A stretch of DNA of 64,000 bases from Agrococcus terreus. Lineage in GTDB: Bacteria; Actinomycetota; Actinomycetes; Actinomycetales; Microbacteriaceae. Positions 56,929 to 64,000 of this stretch are shown piece by piece. The DNA is taken from contig NZ_BMLM01000001.1 in the NCBI RefSeq assembly GCF_014645235.1, positions 1,426,001 through 1,490,000 of the forward strand, given 5' to 3'. Position 1 is the first letter of the stretch. Every line of letters starts with the position of its first letter. The position numbers and the translations under genes are program-made. The notes below the pieces were generated by a model that did not search any database, had not been told where the DNA came from, and saw nothing but the letters and a program-made list of their open reading frames with translations.

Positions 56929-58602
56929 TTGACCACCACCGCCGCCGCACCCCGCCGCGTGCTCGCGCCCCTGTCGGGCCTGCTGCTCGGCATGTTCGTC
57001 TCGATGGTCGCCTCGACCGTCGTCTCGACCTCGCTGCCCGTCATCGTCCACGACCTGGGCGGCGACCAGGGCGTCTTCACCTGGGTCGTCACCGCGACGC
57101 TGCTGACGACCGCCATCTCGACCCCCATCTGGGGCAAGCTCGCCGACCTCGTCGACCGCAAGCGGCTCTACCAGGTCGCGCTCGTCGTCTTCGTGCTCGC
57201 GACCGCGGTCGCGGGCTTCGCGCAGGACCCGACCTCGCTCATCGCCTCGCGTGCGGTGCAGGGCATCGGCGCCGGCGGCCTCGCTGCGCTCAGCCAGGTG
57301 CTCATGGCCGACATCATCAGCCCGCGCGAGCGCGGCCGCTACATGGGCCTGTTCGGCGCCGTGATGGCCGTCGCGACCGTCGGCGGGCCGCTGCTCGGCG
57401 GCGTCATCACCGACTCCGTCGGCTGGCGCTGGAACTTCTTCGTCTCGCTGCCGATCGCGGTCGCGGCGCTCCTCATGGTGCAGCGCACCATCCCGCGCTC
57501 GGCGCCGAGCGGACGCCGCCCCCGCATCGACGTCGTCGGCATCGTGCTGCTCTCGACCGCCGTCTCGCTCCTGCTCATCTGGATCACCAACGCCGGCTCC
57601 GCCTTCGACTGGTGGGGCGTCGAGACCGCGCTCATGGTCGGCGGCTCGATCGTCGCGACGGTCCTCTTCGTCGTCGTGGAACTGCGCACCGCGGAGCCGC
57701 TCGTGCCGCTCACGCTCTTCCGCGACCGCACCTTCACGCTGTCCGTCATCGCCTCGATCGCCACGGGCATCGCCATGTTCGGCGCCTCCGTCTTCCTCGG
57801 CCAGTACATGCAGATGGCGCGCGGCGCCACGCCGACCGAGGCGGGCCTCATGACGATCCCGATGATCGCGGGCCTCCTGCTCTCGTCCGTCGGCGTCGGC
57901 GCGCTCATCACGCGCTACGGCCACTGGAAGCCGTACCTCGTGCTCGGCAGCCTGCTGCTCACCGCGGGCGCGGCGCTGCTCTCGACGGTCCACTACGACA
58001 CCGACTTCGTGCTCGTCTCGCTCTACATGCTCCTGCTCGGCGCCGGCGTCGGCATGACGATGCAGAACCTCGTGCTCATCGTCCAGAACTCGGCGAGGCC
58101 GAGCGAGATCGGCGTCGCGAGCTCCGGCATCACGTTCTTCCGCAGCCTCGGCGGCACGGTCGGCGTCTCGCTCATGGGCGCTGCGCTCGCCTCGCGCGTC
58201 ACCGAGCTGTTCACCGGTGCGCAGGAGCGCATCGGCGCGGCGCTGGCCGACCTCGGCCCCGCGGGCGCCGAATGGGCGGCCAAGCTCCAGAGCGGCGCGC
58301 TGCCGCAGGTGTCGACGCTGCCCGAGGGGCTGCGCGTCATCGTCGAGGACATCTACGCCCAGGGCATCTCGAGCGCGTTCCTCATCGCGGTGCCGTTCGC
58401 GGTCGTCAGCGTCGTCGCGATCCTGCTCCTGCCGAACGCGCCGCTGAGCGGCATGACGACGAGCGAGCGCCGCGACGCCGCGGAGGCCGACCTCGCGACG
58501 GTCTCGGTGCCGCAGGGCATGGATGCGCTCACCGCCACCGGCGCCGTGCGGGTCGTCGGCGAGGACGCCCCTACGATGGACGACCGTGGCCGCCGCTCCT
58601 GA
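56929..58602 (+). CDS. DHA2-type (14-TMS) MFS drug/metabolite exporter
   Basis: The 557-residue exporter has about 14 spans. MFS motifs are SLPVIVHDLGG (motif D1-like), WGKLADLVDRKR (motif A) and GGPLLGGVITDSVGWRWNFF (motif C, antiporter signature). The C-terminal tail is polar. Start is TTG 56929, with GGAG 5 nt upstream; no ATG or GTG closer fits. It shares an operon with the MarR regulator (17-nt overlap) and is preceded by two palindromic operators, the usual layout of an inducible efflux unit. The exported compound is unknown. Confidence 0.92.
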   Translation: MTTTAAAPRRVLAPLSGLLLGMFVSMVASTVVSTSLPVIVHDLGGDQGVFTWVVTATLLTTAISTPIWGKLADLVDRKRLYQVALVVFVLATAVAGFAQDPTSLIASRAVQGIGAGGLAALSQVLMADIISPRERGRYMGLFGAVMAVATVGGPLLGGVITDSVGWRWNFFVSLPIAVAALLMVQRTIPRSAPSGRRPRIDVVGIVLLSTAVSLLLIWITNAGSAFDWWGVETALMVGGSIVATVLFVVVELRTAEPLVPLTLFRDRTFTLSVIASIATGIAMFGASVFLGQYMQMARGATPTEAGLMTIPMIAGLLLSSVGVGALITRYGHWKPYLVLGSLLLTAGAALLSTVHYDTDFVLVSLYMLLLGAGVGMTMQNLVLIVQNSARPSEIGVASSGITFFRSLGGTVGVSLMGAALASRVTELFTGAQERIGAALADLGPAGAEWAAKLQSGALPQVSTLPEGLRVIVEDIYAQGISSAFLIAVPFAVVSVVAILLLPNAPLSGMTTSERRDAAEADLATVSVPQGMDALTATGAVRVVGEDAPTMDDRGRRS

Positions 58603-59062
58603 CGCCGAGCGCCTCGCCGCCGTGCAGGCGGTCGAGGACGAGTTCTCGAGCCTCATCGGCAGCTTCCGGCGGGTCATGGCGGAGCACGCGGAGCGCGTCA
58701 GCCCCGGCATGCTGCCGGGCGTCTACAAGGTCTTCACGACGATCGCGCGCCAGGAGGGCGTGACGCTCTCGGCACTGGCCGAGGCGCTCATGGCCGACAA
58801 GGGCCAGATGAGCCGGGCCGTGCGCGAGCTCGAGGGCCTCGGGCTCGTCGAGCGCACGCCGGACCCGGCGGACCGCCGCTCGAGCCTTCTCTCGGTCACC
58901 GCCGAGGGCAGGGAGCGGCTCGCGGCCGCGCGGGCGCCGCGCGAGCGCGCGCTCGTCCGGGCGCTGGAGGACTGGGAGCTCGACGACGTCCGGAGCCTCG
59001 CGCGGCTGCTCGGCGCGCTCTCGCGAGGCACGGCGCCGGAGGCGGATCCCATCGTCGGCTGA
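58586..59062 (+). CDS. MarR-family transcriptional regulator
   Basis: The 158-residue winged-helix regulator has the DNA-recognition region LSALAEALMADKGQMSRAVREL and the wing VERTPDPADRRSSLLSVTAEGR with the conserved DxRS pattern. It probably represses the MFS gene and itself through the two palindromes upstream of the unit. GTG 58586 lies 17 nt inside the MFS gene and 8 nt after TACGAT (58572-58577), so it may also have its own leaderless promoter. Confidence 0.9.
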   Translation: MAAAPDAERLAAVQAVEDEFSSLIGSFRRVMAEHAERVSPGMLPGVYKVFTTIARQEGVTLSALAEALMADKGQMSRAVRELEGLGLVERTPDPADRRSSLLSVTAEGRERLAAARAPRERALVRALEDWELDDVRSLARLLGALSRGTAPEADPIVG

Positions 59063-59065
59063 GAC

Positions 59066-59080
59066 GGGGCGACGCGCCCC
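59066..59080. terminator. Short hairpin between marR and the small membrane gene
   Basis: GGGGCG (59066-59071) pairs with CGCCCC (59075-59080) around a 3-nt loop, in a convergent gap. Confidence 0.5.
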
Positions 59081-59087
59081 GGCCGGC

Positions 59088-59270
59088 TCAGCCGCGCGTG
59101 CGGTTGCCGCGGTAGCCGTACTCGATCGGCAGCGCGATCGAGGCCATCGTCATGAAGAAGCCGACGACGAAGAGCACGGCCTCGAGGCCCGGCGTCACGA
59201 ACGAGTAGCCCATGACCACGAAGCCGCCGACCATGAGGACCATCGAGACGAGCCAGACGAGGAGAGGCAT
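59088..59270 (-). CDS. 60-residue two-helix membrane protein
   Basis: The product is almost entirely two transmembrane helices (LVWLVSMVLMVGGFVVMGYS and AVLFVVGFFMTMASIALPI) with a short basic C-terminus (YGYRGNRTRG). The function is unknown. ATG 59270 has GGAG about 8 nt upstream, and TAGCGT on the minus strand (59317-59312) is a likely -10. It sits between the MarR unit and ruvA. Confidence 0.7.
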   Translation of the reverse strand: MPLLVWLVSMVLMVGGFVVMGYSFVTPGLEAVLFVVGFFMTMASIALPIEYGYRGNRTRG

Positions 59271-59385
59271 GCGTGAGCTCCGGAGGTTCGGGGTGCGGGG
59301 GACCGAGGTCGACGCTACCAGCCGGGGCCGCCCCCACGCGGCGCGGCAGCGCGGCCGCGTGGGCGACGCCGCCTAGGCTTCCAGG

Positions 59386-59985
59386 GTGATCGCAAGGCTC
59401 GAGGGCACCGTCCTGTCCGCCGTCGGCGGGCGGCTCGTCGTCGGCGTCGGGGGGGTCGGGCTGTCGGTCGCGGTCACGCCGCAGTGCTCGCTCGGCGCGC
59501 GCACCGGCTCGCCCGTCTCGCTGCGGACCGCCCTCATCGTGCGCGAGGACGAGCTCTCGCTCTACGGCTTCGAGACGGATGCGGAGCTCGAGGCCTTCGA
59601 CCTGCTCCGCGGCGTCAGCGGCGTCGGCCCGAAGTCGGCGCTCGGCGTGCTCGCGCACCTCGCGCCCGACGAGCTCGCGCGCGCCGTCGAGGGCGGCGAC
59701 GAGCGCGCCTTCAAGGCGGTCAGCGGCATCGGGCCGAAGACCGCGAAGCTCATCATCCTGCAGCTGACGGGCAAGATCGCGACCCCCGCCGCGGCGGCTC
59801 CCGCGCCGCTCGCGCCCGACGCCCGGGCCGACGTGCTCGTCGCGCTCACGGGCCTCGGCTGGCCCGAGCGCGCCGCGTCCGACGCCGTCGAGCGCGCCGT
59901 CGTCGTCGCTCCGGAAGCGGCGGGCACGACGGGCGCGCTGCTGCGCGCCGCCCTCGCGATCCTCGGCCCGGGGGCCCGCGCATGA
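59386..59985 (+). CDS. ruvA: Holliday junction DNA helicase subunit RuvA
   Basis: The 199-residue tetrameric protein binds Holliday junctions and loads RuvB. It has the N-terminal OB fold ([15 protein letters not shown]), the two HhH motifs ([17 protein letters not shown] and [14 protein letters not shown]) and a small C-terminal RuvB-binding domain ([19 protein letters not shown]). GTG 59386 follows TAGGCT (59374-59379) by 6 nt: leaderless geometry, giving ruvAB its own promoter. It overlaps ruvB by 4 nt (ATGA). Confidence 0.96.
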   Translation: MIARLEGTVLSAVGGRLVVGVGGVGLSVAVTPQCSLGARTGSPVSLRTALIVREDELSLYGFETDAELEAFDLLRGVSGVGPKSALGVLAHLAPDELARAVEGGDERAFKAVSGIGPKTAKLIILQLTGKIATPAAAAPAPLAPDARADVLVALTGLGWPERAASDAVERAVVVAPEAAGTTGALLRAALAILGPGARA

Positions 59986-60995
59986 CCGACCCCCTCGTCG
60001 ACCCCGTCGCCGGCTCCGACGAGCTTGCGTTCGAGGGCGCGCTGCGCCCCACCTCGCTCGCCGAGTTCGTCGGCCAGCCCAAGGTGCGCGGCCAGCTCGA
60101 GGTGCTGCTGCGCGCGGCGACCATCCAGGAGCGCACGCCCGACCACATCCTCCTCGCCGGTCCGCCCGGGCTCGGCAAGACGACGCTCGCGATGATCATC
60201 GGCGCCGAGACCGGCCGCCCGATCCGCTTCTCGTCGGGACCCGCGATCCAGCACGCGGGCGACCTCGCCGCAGTGCTCTCAGCGCTCGTGCCGGGGGAGG
60301 TGCTCTTCGTCGACGAGATCCACCGCATGGCGCGCTCCGCCGAGGAGATGCTCTACCTCGCGATGGAGGACTTCAAGATCGACATCATGGTCGGCAAGGG
60401 CGCCGGCGCCGCGTCGATCCCGCTCGAGCTCGCGCCGTTCACGCTCGTGGGCGCGACGACCCGCTCCGGCATGCTCCCGGCGCCGCTCCGCGACCGCTTC
60501 GGCTTCACCGCGCACCTCGAGCACTACGCCGCCGCCGACCTCGAGCGCGTGCTCTCGCGCTCCGCGCGCCTCATGGACGTGGCGCTCGAGCCGGCCGCGC
60601 TCGGCGAGCTCGCGCGCCGCTCGCGCGGCACGCCCCGCATCGCCAACCGGCTGCTGCGACGCGTGCGCGACTGGCTGCTCGTGCACGAGGGCTCGAGCGA
60701 CCTCGACGGCGTCCGCGCGGCGCTCGAGCTCTACGACGTCGACGAGGCTGGCCTCGACCGCATCGACCGGGCGGTGCTCGAGGCGATCGCGCACCGCTTC
60801 GGCGGCGGCCCCGTGGGCCTGTCGACGCTCGCGGCGACCGTGGGCGAGGAGGCCGACACGATCGAGGCGGTCGTCGAGCCGTTCCTCGTCCGCGAGGGCC
60901 TCATCGGCCGCACGCCGCGGGGCCGCATCGCCACCCCGGCCGGCCTCCGCCACGCAGGCGTCGTCACGCAGGACGCGACCCTCGACGGGGTATGA
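59982..60995 (+). CDS. ruvB: Holliday junction DNA helicase ATPase RuvB
   Basis: The 337-residue AAA+ motor drives branch migration with RuvA. Walker A is [12 protein letters not shown], Walker B is LFVDEIHRM, sensor 1 is [18 protein letters not shown], and the C-terminal winged helix ends in [17 protein letters not shown]. The start overlaps the ruvA stop (ATGA). Its own stop codon lies inside the -10 of the next gene. Confidence 0.97.
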   Translation: MTDPLVDPVAGSDELAFEGALRPTSLAEFVGQPKVRGQLEVLLRAATIQERTPDHILLAGPPGLGKTTLAMIIGAETGRPIRFSSGPAIQHAGDLAAVLSALVPGEVLFVDEIHRMARSAEEMLYLAMEDFKIDIMVGKGAGAASIPLELAPFTLVGATTRSGMLPAPLRDRFGFTAHLEHYAAADLERVLSRSARLMDVALEPAALGELARRSRGTPRIANRLLRRVRDWLLVHEGSSDLDGVRAALELYDVDEAGLDRIDRAVLEAIAHRFGGGPVGLSTLAATVGEEADTIEAVVEPFLVREGLIGRTPRGRIATPAGLRHAGVVTQDATLDGV

Positions 60996-60996
60996 T
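60991..60996 (+). promoter_or_regulatory. Candidate -10 (TATGAT) for yajC-secDF, overlapping the ruvB stop
   Basis: TATGAT occupies 60991-60996 and contains the TGA stop of ruvB (60993-60995). It is close to the sigma-70 -10 consensus and would start transcription near 61003, giving a ~56-nt leader before yajC. No clear -35 is seen. Confidence 0.5.
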
Positions 60997-61058
60997 GAGG
61001 GATTGCGTCGAGCGCGAAGCCGCGCCGACGGACCACCACTGAGAGGCCCCTTCAGACG

Positions 61059-61445
61059 ATGCTGTTCACGCAGACGACCGCCAACGCCCAGTCGGGCCTC
61101 GGGATCGACCCGCTGACGATCATCATGCTCGTCGTGCTCGCGGCGATGATCTTCTTCATGTTCCGGTCGAACAAGAAGCGCAAGGAGCAGCAGTCGCAGC
61201 TCCAGGACAAGATGGTCCCCGGCGCCGAGGTCATGACGAACTTCGGCCTGTTCGGCGAGCTGCGCGCGGTCGACGAGGAGCGCAACGAGGCGCTCATCGA
61301 GATCGCGCCCGGCACCATCGTCCGCGTGCACCGCCAGACGCTCGCGCGCGTGGTCGAGGACGACGCGGTCGAGGAGACCGCCGACGCCGAGACGACCGCC
61401 GACGACGCCGGCGAGCAGCCCGGCGAGCCGCGCGACCGCGCCTGA
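61059..61445 (+). CDS. yajC: Preprotein translocase subunit YajC
   Basis: The 128-residue single-span membrane protein is an accessory of the Sec-SecDF complex. The helix IIMLVVLAAMIFFMFRSNKKR is followed by the conserved domain (VPGAEVMTNFGLFGELRAVDE, IEIAPGTIVRVHRQTLARVV) and an acidic tail. ATG 61059 has GAGAGG about 12 nt upstream. It is 3 nt from secD. Confidence 0.93.
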   Translation: MLFTQTTANAQSGLGIDPLTIIMLVVLAAMIFFMFRSNKKRKEQQSQLQDKMVPGAEVMTNFGLFGELRAVDEERNEALIEIAPGTIVRVHRQTLARVVEDDAVEETADAETTADDAGEQPGEPRDRA

Positions 61446-61448
61446 CCC

Positions 61449-63146
61449 GTGGCGAAGGCTCGCACGCGGGGCGCCCGCGCCCTGCTCTGGCTCGTCGTCC
61501 TGTTCGTGGCGCTCGGCGCCGTGAACTGGGGCGCCGTGCAGTTCGACGAGGACCAGAACGCCTCGTGGACCCCGCAGCTCGCGCTCGACCTCGAGGGCGG
61601 CACGCAGCTCGTGCTCGCGCCGCAGGTCGCCGAGGGCGCCCAGGTCACCCAGGAGCAGCTCGACCAGGCGGTGGCGATCATCCGCCAGCGCGTCGACGCC
61701 TCCGGCGTGAGCGAGGCCGAGATCACCACCCAGGGCGGCCAGAACATCGTGGTCGCCATCCCGGGCGAGCCCGACGCCGCCACGATGCAGCGCATCCAGG
61801 CCAGCGCGAAGATGGAGTTCCGCCCGGTCCTGCAGTCGGCCGCGGCGAACGCGCCCGGCGCGACGCCGGAGCCCTCCGAGAGCGAGCCCGCCGCGGGTGA
61901 GGACCCGCCCGCCGGCACCGACGCGTGGGACCAGGCCTGGGTCACGCCCGAGCGCCAGGCGGCGTTCGACGCGTTCCAGTGCGCCGACGTCGACACGACG
62001 GTCCAGGCGCCCGCCGACCAGCCCTTCATCACCTGCTCGACCGACGGCACCGCGCGCTTCCTGCTCGGCCCCGTCTCGGTCGAGGGCGCCGACATCGCCG
62101 ACGCGCAGGTCACCCCGGCCACGAACTCGCAGGGCCAGGCGACGGGCGGCTGGGCCGTCGCGCTCGAGCTCGATGGCGACGGCCCCGCGAGCTTCGAGGC
62201 CGTCACCCGCGCGATCACGGGCCTGCCCGAGCCGACGAACCAGTTCGCGGTCGTGCTCGACTCGACCGTGCTGATGCCGATCACGTCGAACGCGGTGATC
62301 ACCGACGGCAACGCCTCGATCACCGGCGGCTTCGACCAGGCGAGCGCCCGCAGCCTCGCCGACCAGCTGCGCTTCGGCGCGCTGCCGATCGGCTTCGTCG
62401 TGCAGTCGAACGAGACCATCTCGGCGACGCTCGGCGAGAGCCAGCTGCAGGCGGGCCTCCTCGCCGGCGTCATCGGCCTCGTGCTCGTCATCGCCTACTC
62501 GGTGTTCCAGTACCGCGCGCTCGGCGTCGTCGTCATCGCCTCGCTCGCGGTGGCGGCCGGGCTCACCTACCTCGTGGTGACGTTCCTCTCGAACACCGAG
62601 GGCTACCGCCTGTCGCTCGCCGGCATCGCCGGACTCGTGATCTCGATCGGCATCACGGCCGACTCGTTCATCGTGTACTTCGAGCGCATCCGCGACGAGC
62701 TGCGCGAGGGCAAGCACCTCACGAGCGCGCTCGAGACCGGCTGGAAGCGCGCCTTCCGGACGATCCTCGTGTCGGACGCCGTGAGCTTCCTCGCCGCCGT
62801 CATCCTGTTCCTGCTCTCGGTCGGCAACGTCCGCGGCTTCGCCTTCACGCTCGGCATCACGACGTTCATCGACATCGTCGTGGTCGCGCTGTTCACGCAC
62901 CCCGTGCTCCGCATCCTCGCGCGCACGCGCTTCTTCTCCGAGGGCCACCCGCTCTCGGGCCTCGACCCGAAGGCGCTCGGCGCCGTCTACCGCGGCCGCG
63001 CGAGCTTCCGCGCGCCCGTCGTCGAGGGCAAGGGGAAGACGTCGTCCCGCGAGGCGCAGCGGCGCCAGACGATCGCCGAGCGGAAGGCCGCGGGCGACGC
63101 TCCGGTCGGCGCCGGCCGGTCCGGATCGAAGGGCGAGGAGTCCTGA
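61449..63146 (+). CDS. secD: Protein translocase subunit SecD
   Basis: The 565-residue RND-type protein uses the proton gradient to help pull exported proteins across the membrane. It has an N-terminal span (LLWLVVLFVALGAVNWGAV), a large external P1 domain starting LDLEGGTQLVLAPQV, and five C-terminal spans; ISIGITADSFIVYFERIRDEL carries the conserved Asp of the transmembrane proton path. A Glu/Pro-rich insert lies near residues 137-160. GTG 61449 is 3 nt after yajC. The stop overlaps the secF start (TGATG). Confidence 0.95.
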   Translation: MAKARTRGARALLWLVVLFVALGAVNWGAVQFDEDQNASWTPQLALDLEGGTQLVLAPQVAEGAQVTQEQLDQAVAIIRQRVDASGVSEAEITTQGGQNIVVAIPGEPDAATMQRIQASAKMEFRPVLQSAAANAPGATPEPSESEPAAGEDPPAGTDAWDQAWVTPERQAAFDAFQCADVDTTVQAPADQPFITCSTDGTARFLLGPVSVEGADIADAQVTPATNSQGQATGGWAVALELDGDGPASFEAVTRAITGLPEPTNQFAVVLDSTVLMPITSNAVITDGNASITGGFDQASARSLADQLRFGALPIGFVVQSNETISATLGESQLQAGLLAGVIGLVLVIAYSVFQYRALGVVVIASLAVAAGLTYLVVTFLSNTEGYRLSLAGIAGLVISIGITADSFIVYFERIRDELREGKHLTSALETGWKRAFRTILVSDAVSFLAAVILFLLSVGNVRGFAFTLGITTFIDIVVVALFTHPVLRILARTRFFSEGHPLSGLDPKALGAVYRGRASFRAPVVEGKGKTSSREAQRRQTIAERKAAGDAPVGAGRSGSKGEES

Positions 63147-64000
63147 TGGCAACGCTCACCACCATCGGCAACGAGCTCTACACCGGCGAGCGCTCGGTCC
63201 CGGTCGTCCAGAAGCGGAAGCTCTGGTTCCTCATCGCGGGCGCCGTGCTCGTGCTGCTCGCGCTCGGCACCGTGCTGCGCGGCGGCTTCGTGTTCGGCAT
63301 CGAGTTCACCGGCGGCAGCGAGTTCCGCGTCTCCGGCGTCGCCGACACCTCGGACGGCCCCGCGCTGGACGCGGTCGCCTCCGTGGTGCCCGAGGCGGAC
63401 GCGCGCGCGACGGGCCTCGGCCCGGAGGCGCTGCGCGTGCAGACCGACGAGGTCACCGACGAGCAGGCCGGCGAGATCCGCGCCGCGCTCGCCGAGGCCT
63501 ACGGCGTCGAGACCGGCGACGTCGCGTTCTCGTTCATCGGCCCGTCCTGGGGCGCCGACGTCACGACGCAGGCGCTGCGCGCGCTCGTCGTCTTCCTCGT
63601 GCTCGTGTCGATCGTCATGGCCGTCTACTTCCGCACCTGGAAGATGTCGCTCGCGGCGCTGGCCTCGCTCGCGTTCGACATGCTCGTGACGGCGGGCATC
63701 TACGGCATCGTCGGGTTCGAGGTGACGCCGGCCGCCGTGATCGGCTTCCTGACGATCCTCGGATACTCGCTCTACGACACCGTCGTCGTCTTCGACAAGG
63801 TGCGCGAGAACACGGCGCCGGGATCCTCCGGCACGTTCCTCGGGCAGATCAACCTCGCGGTGAACCAGACGATCGTGCGCTCGATCAACACGTCGATCGT
63901 CGCCGTGCTGCCGATCGCCTCGATCCTCTTCATCGGCGCGTTCCTCATGGGCGCGGGCACGCTCCGCGACATCGCGCTCGCGCTCTTCATCGGCACGATC
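63146..64000 (+). CDS. secF: Protein translocase subunit SecF, 3'-truncated by window edge
   Basis: The first 285 codons of SecF are present; the gene runs off the window. It starts at ATG 63146 within the secD stop. Visible are the first span (LWFLIAGAVLVLLALGTVL), the diagnostic GIEFTGGSEFRV of the periplasmic-side domain, and several of the C-terminal spans with ILGYSLYDTVVVFDKVREN, which holds the conserved Asp-Val-Val-Val-Phe-Asp segment, and NQTIVRSINTS. Confidence 0.95.
   Translation, partial: MATLTTIGNELYTGERSVPVVQKRKLWFLIAGAVLVLLALGTVLRGGFVFGIEFTGGSEFRVSGVADTSDGPALDAVASVVPEADARATGLGPEALRVQTDEVTDEQAGEIRAALAEAYGVETGDVAFSFIGPSWGADVTTQALRALVVFLVLVSIVMAVYFRTWKMSLAALASLAFDMLVTAGIYGIVGFEVTPAAVIGFLTILGYSLYDTVVVFDKVRENTAPGSSGTFLGQINLAVNQTIVRSINTSIVAVLPIASILFIGAFLMGAGTLRDIALALFIGTI

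Overview
The window is one continuous stretch of very GC-rich actinobacterial chromosome, densely coded on both strands. The gene set (SepH, DUF4193, DUF3093, DUF3710, DUF3159, DUF3000, SigA with a Lys/Ala/Thr-rich N-terminus, paired ParE/ParC, AcnA with a long linker) and the synteny fit Microbacteriaceae. Something close to Agrococcus is plausible but cannot be proved without a search. No phage, insertion sequence, CRISPR array or rRNA was seen.

Layout. 1-5,400: end of an MFS transporter, the principal sigma factor, and a polar amino-acid ABC transporter. 5,400-11,450: topoisomerase IV genes parE and parC (convergent) and a phosphodiesterase. 11,450-15,740: an accessory block (lipoprotein, microprotein, alcohol dehydrogenase, 3-hydroxyisobutyrate-type dehydrogenase, MHS-family transporter). 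15,890-26,290: the conserved sepH, DUF4193, DUF3093, dut-DUF3710-DUF3159, acnA and dxs segment, with a methyltransferase. 26,350-32,990: a small unknown gene, a kinase-like protein, NAD(P)HX dehydratase, two tandem LuxR-type regulators and a class I methyltransferase. 33,000-38,280: a minus-strand operon of DUF3000, RNase D, thiolase and the multifunctional beta-oxidation enzyme. 38,300-47,350: hydrolase, sufE-sseA, zapE, nhaA, amt, an SDR, an EcsC-like membrane protein and a copper-storage protein. 47,400-47,960: four tRNA genes. 48,050-64,000: selO, thrS-HIT, pdxS-pdxT, an EamA transporter, yebC, ruvC, an inserted MFS-MarR unit, ruvA-ruvB, yajC, secD and the start of secF.

Regulation that can be read directly: nineteen genes have a TANNNT- or CAGGAT-like hexamer 6-8 nt before the start codon and no Shine-Dalgarno, which is the geometry of leaderless transcription. 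Operator-like elements include two GlnR-type boxes before amt, a near-perfect 24-bp palindrome before acnA, and two MarR-type palindromes over the -35 and -10 of the MFS gene. Tight ATGA overlaps mark operons (dut-DUF3710, DUF3710-DUF3159 as TGATG, thiolase-fad, sseA-sufE, ruvA-ruvB, the LuxR pair).

The least explained items are the tandem LuxR-type proteins with an unrecognised ~400-residue N-terminal region, the decayed copy of a tRNA-Val 3' end plus terminator on the far side of the copper-storage gene, and the EcsC-like protein with two calcium-loop motifs. No wholly new multi-gene system could be demonstrated.
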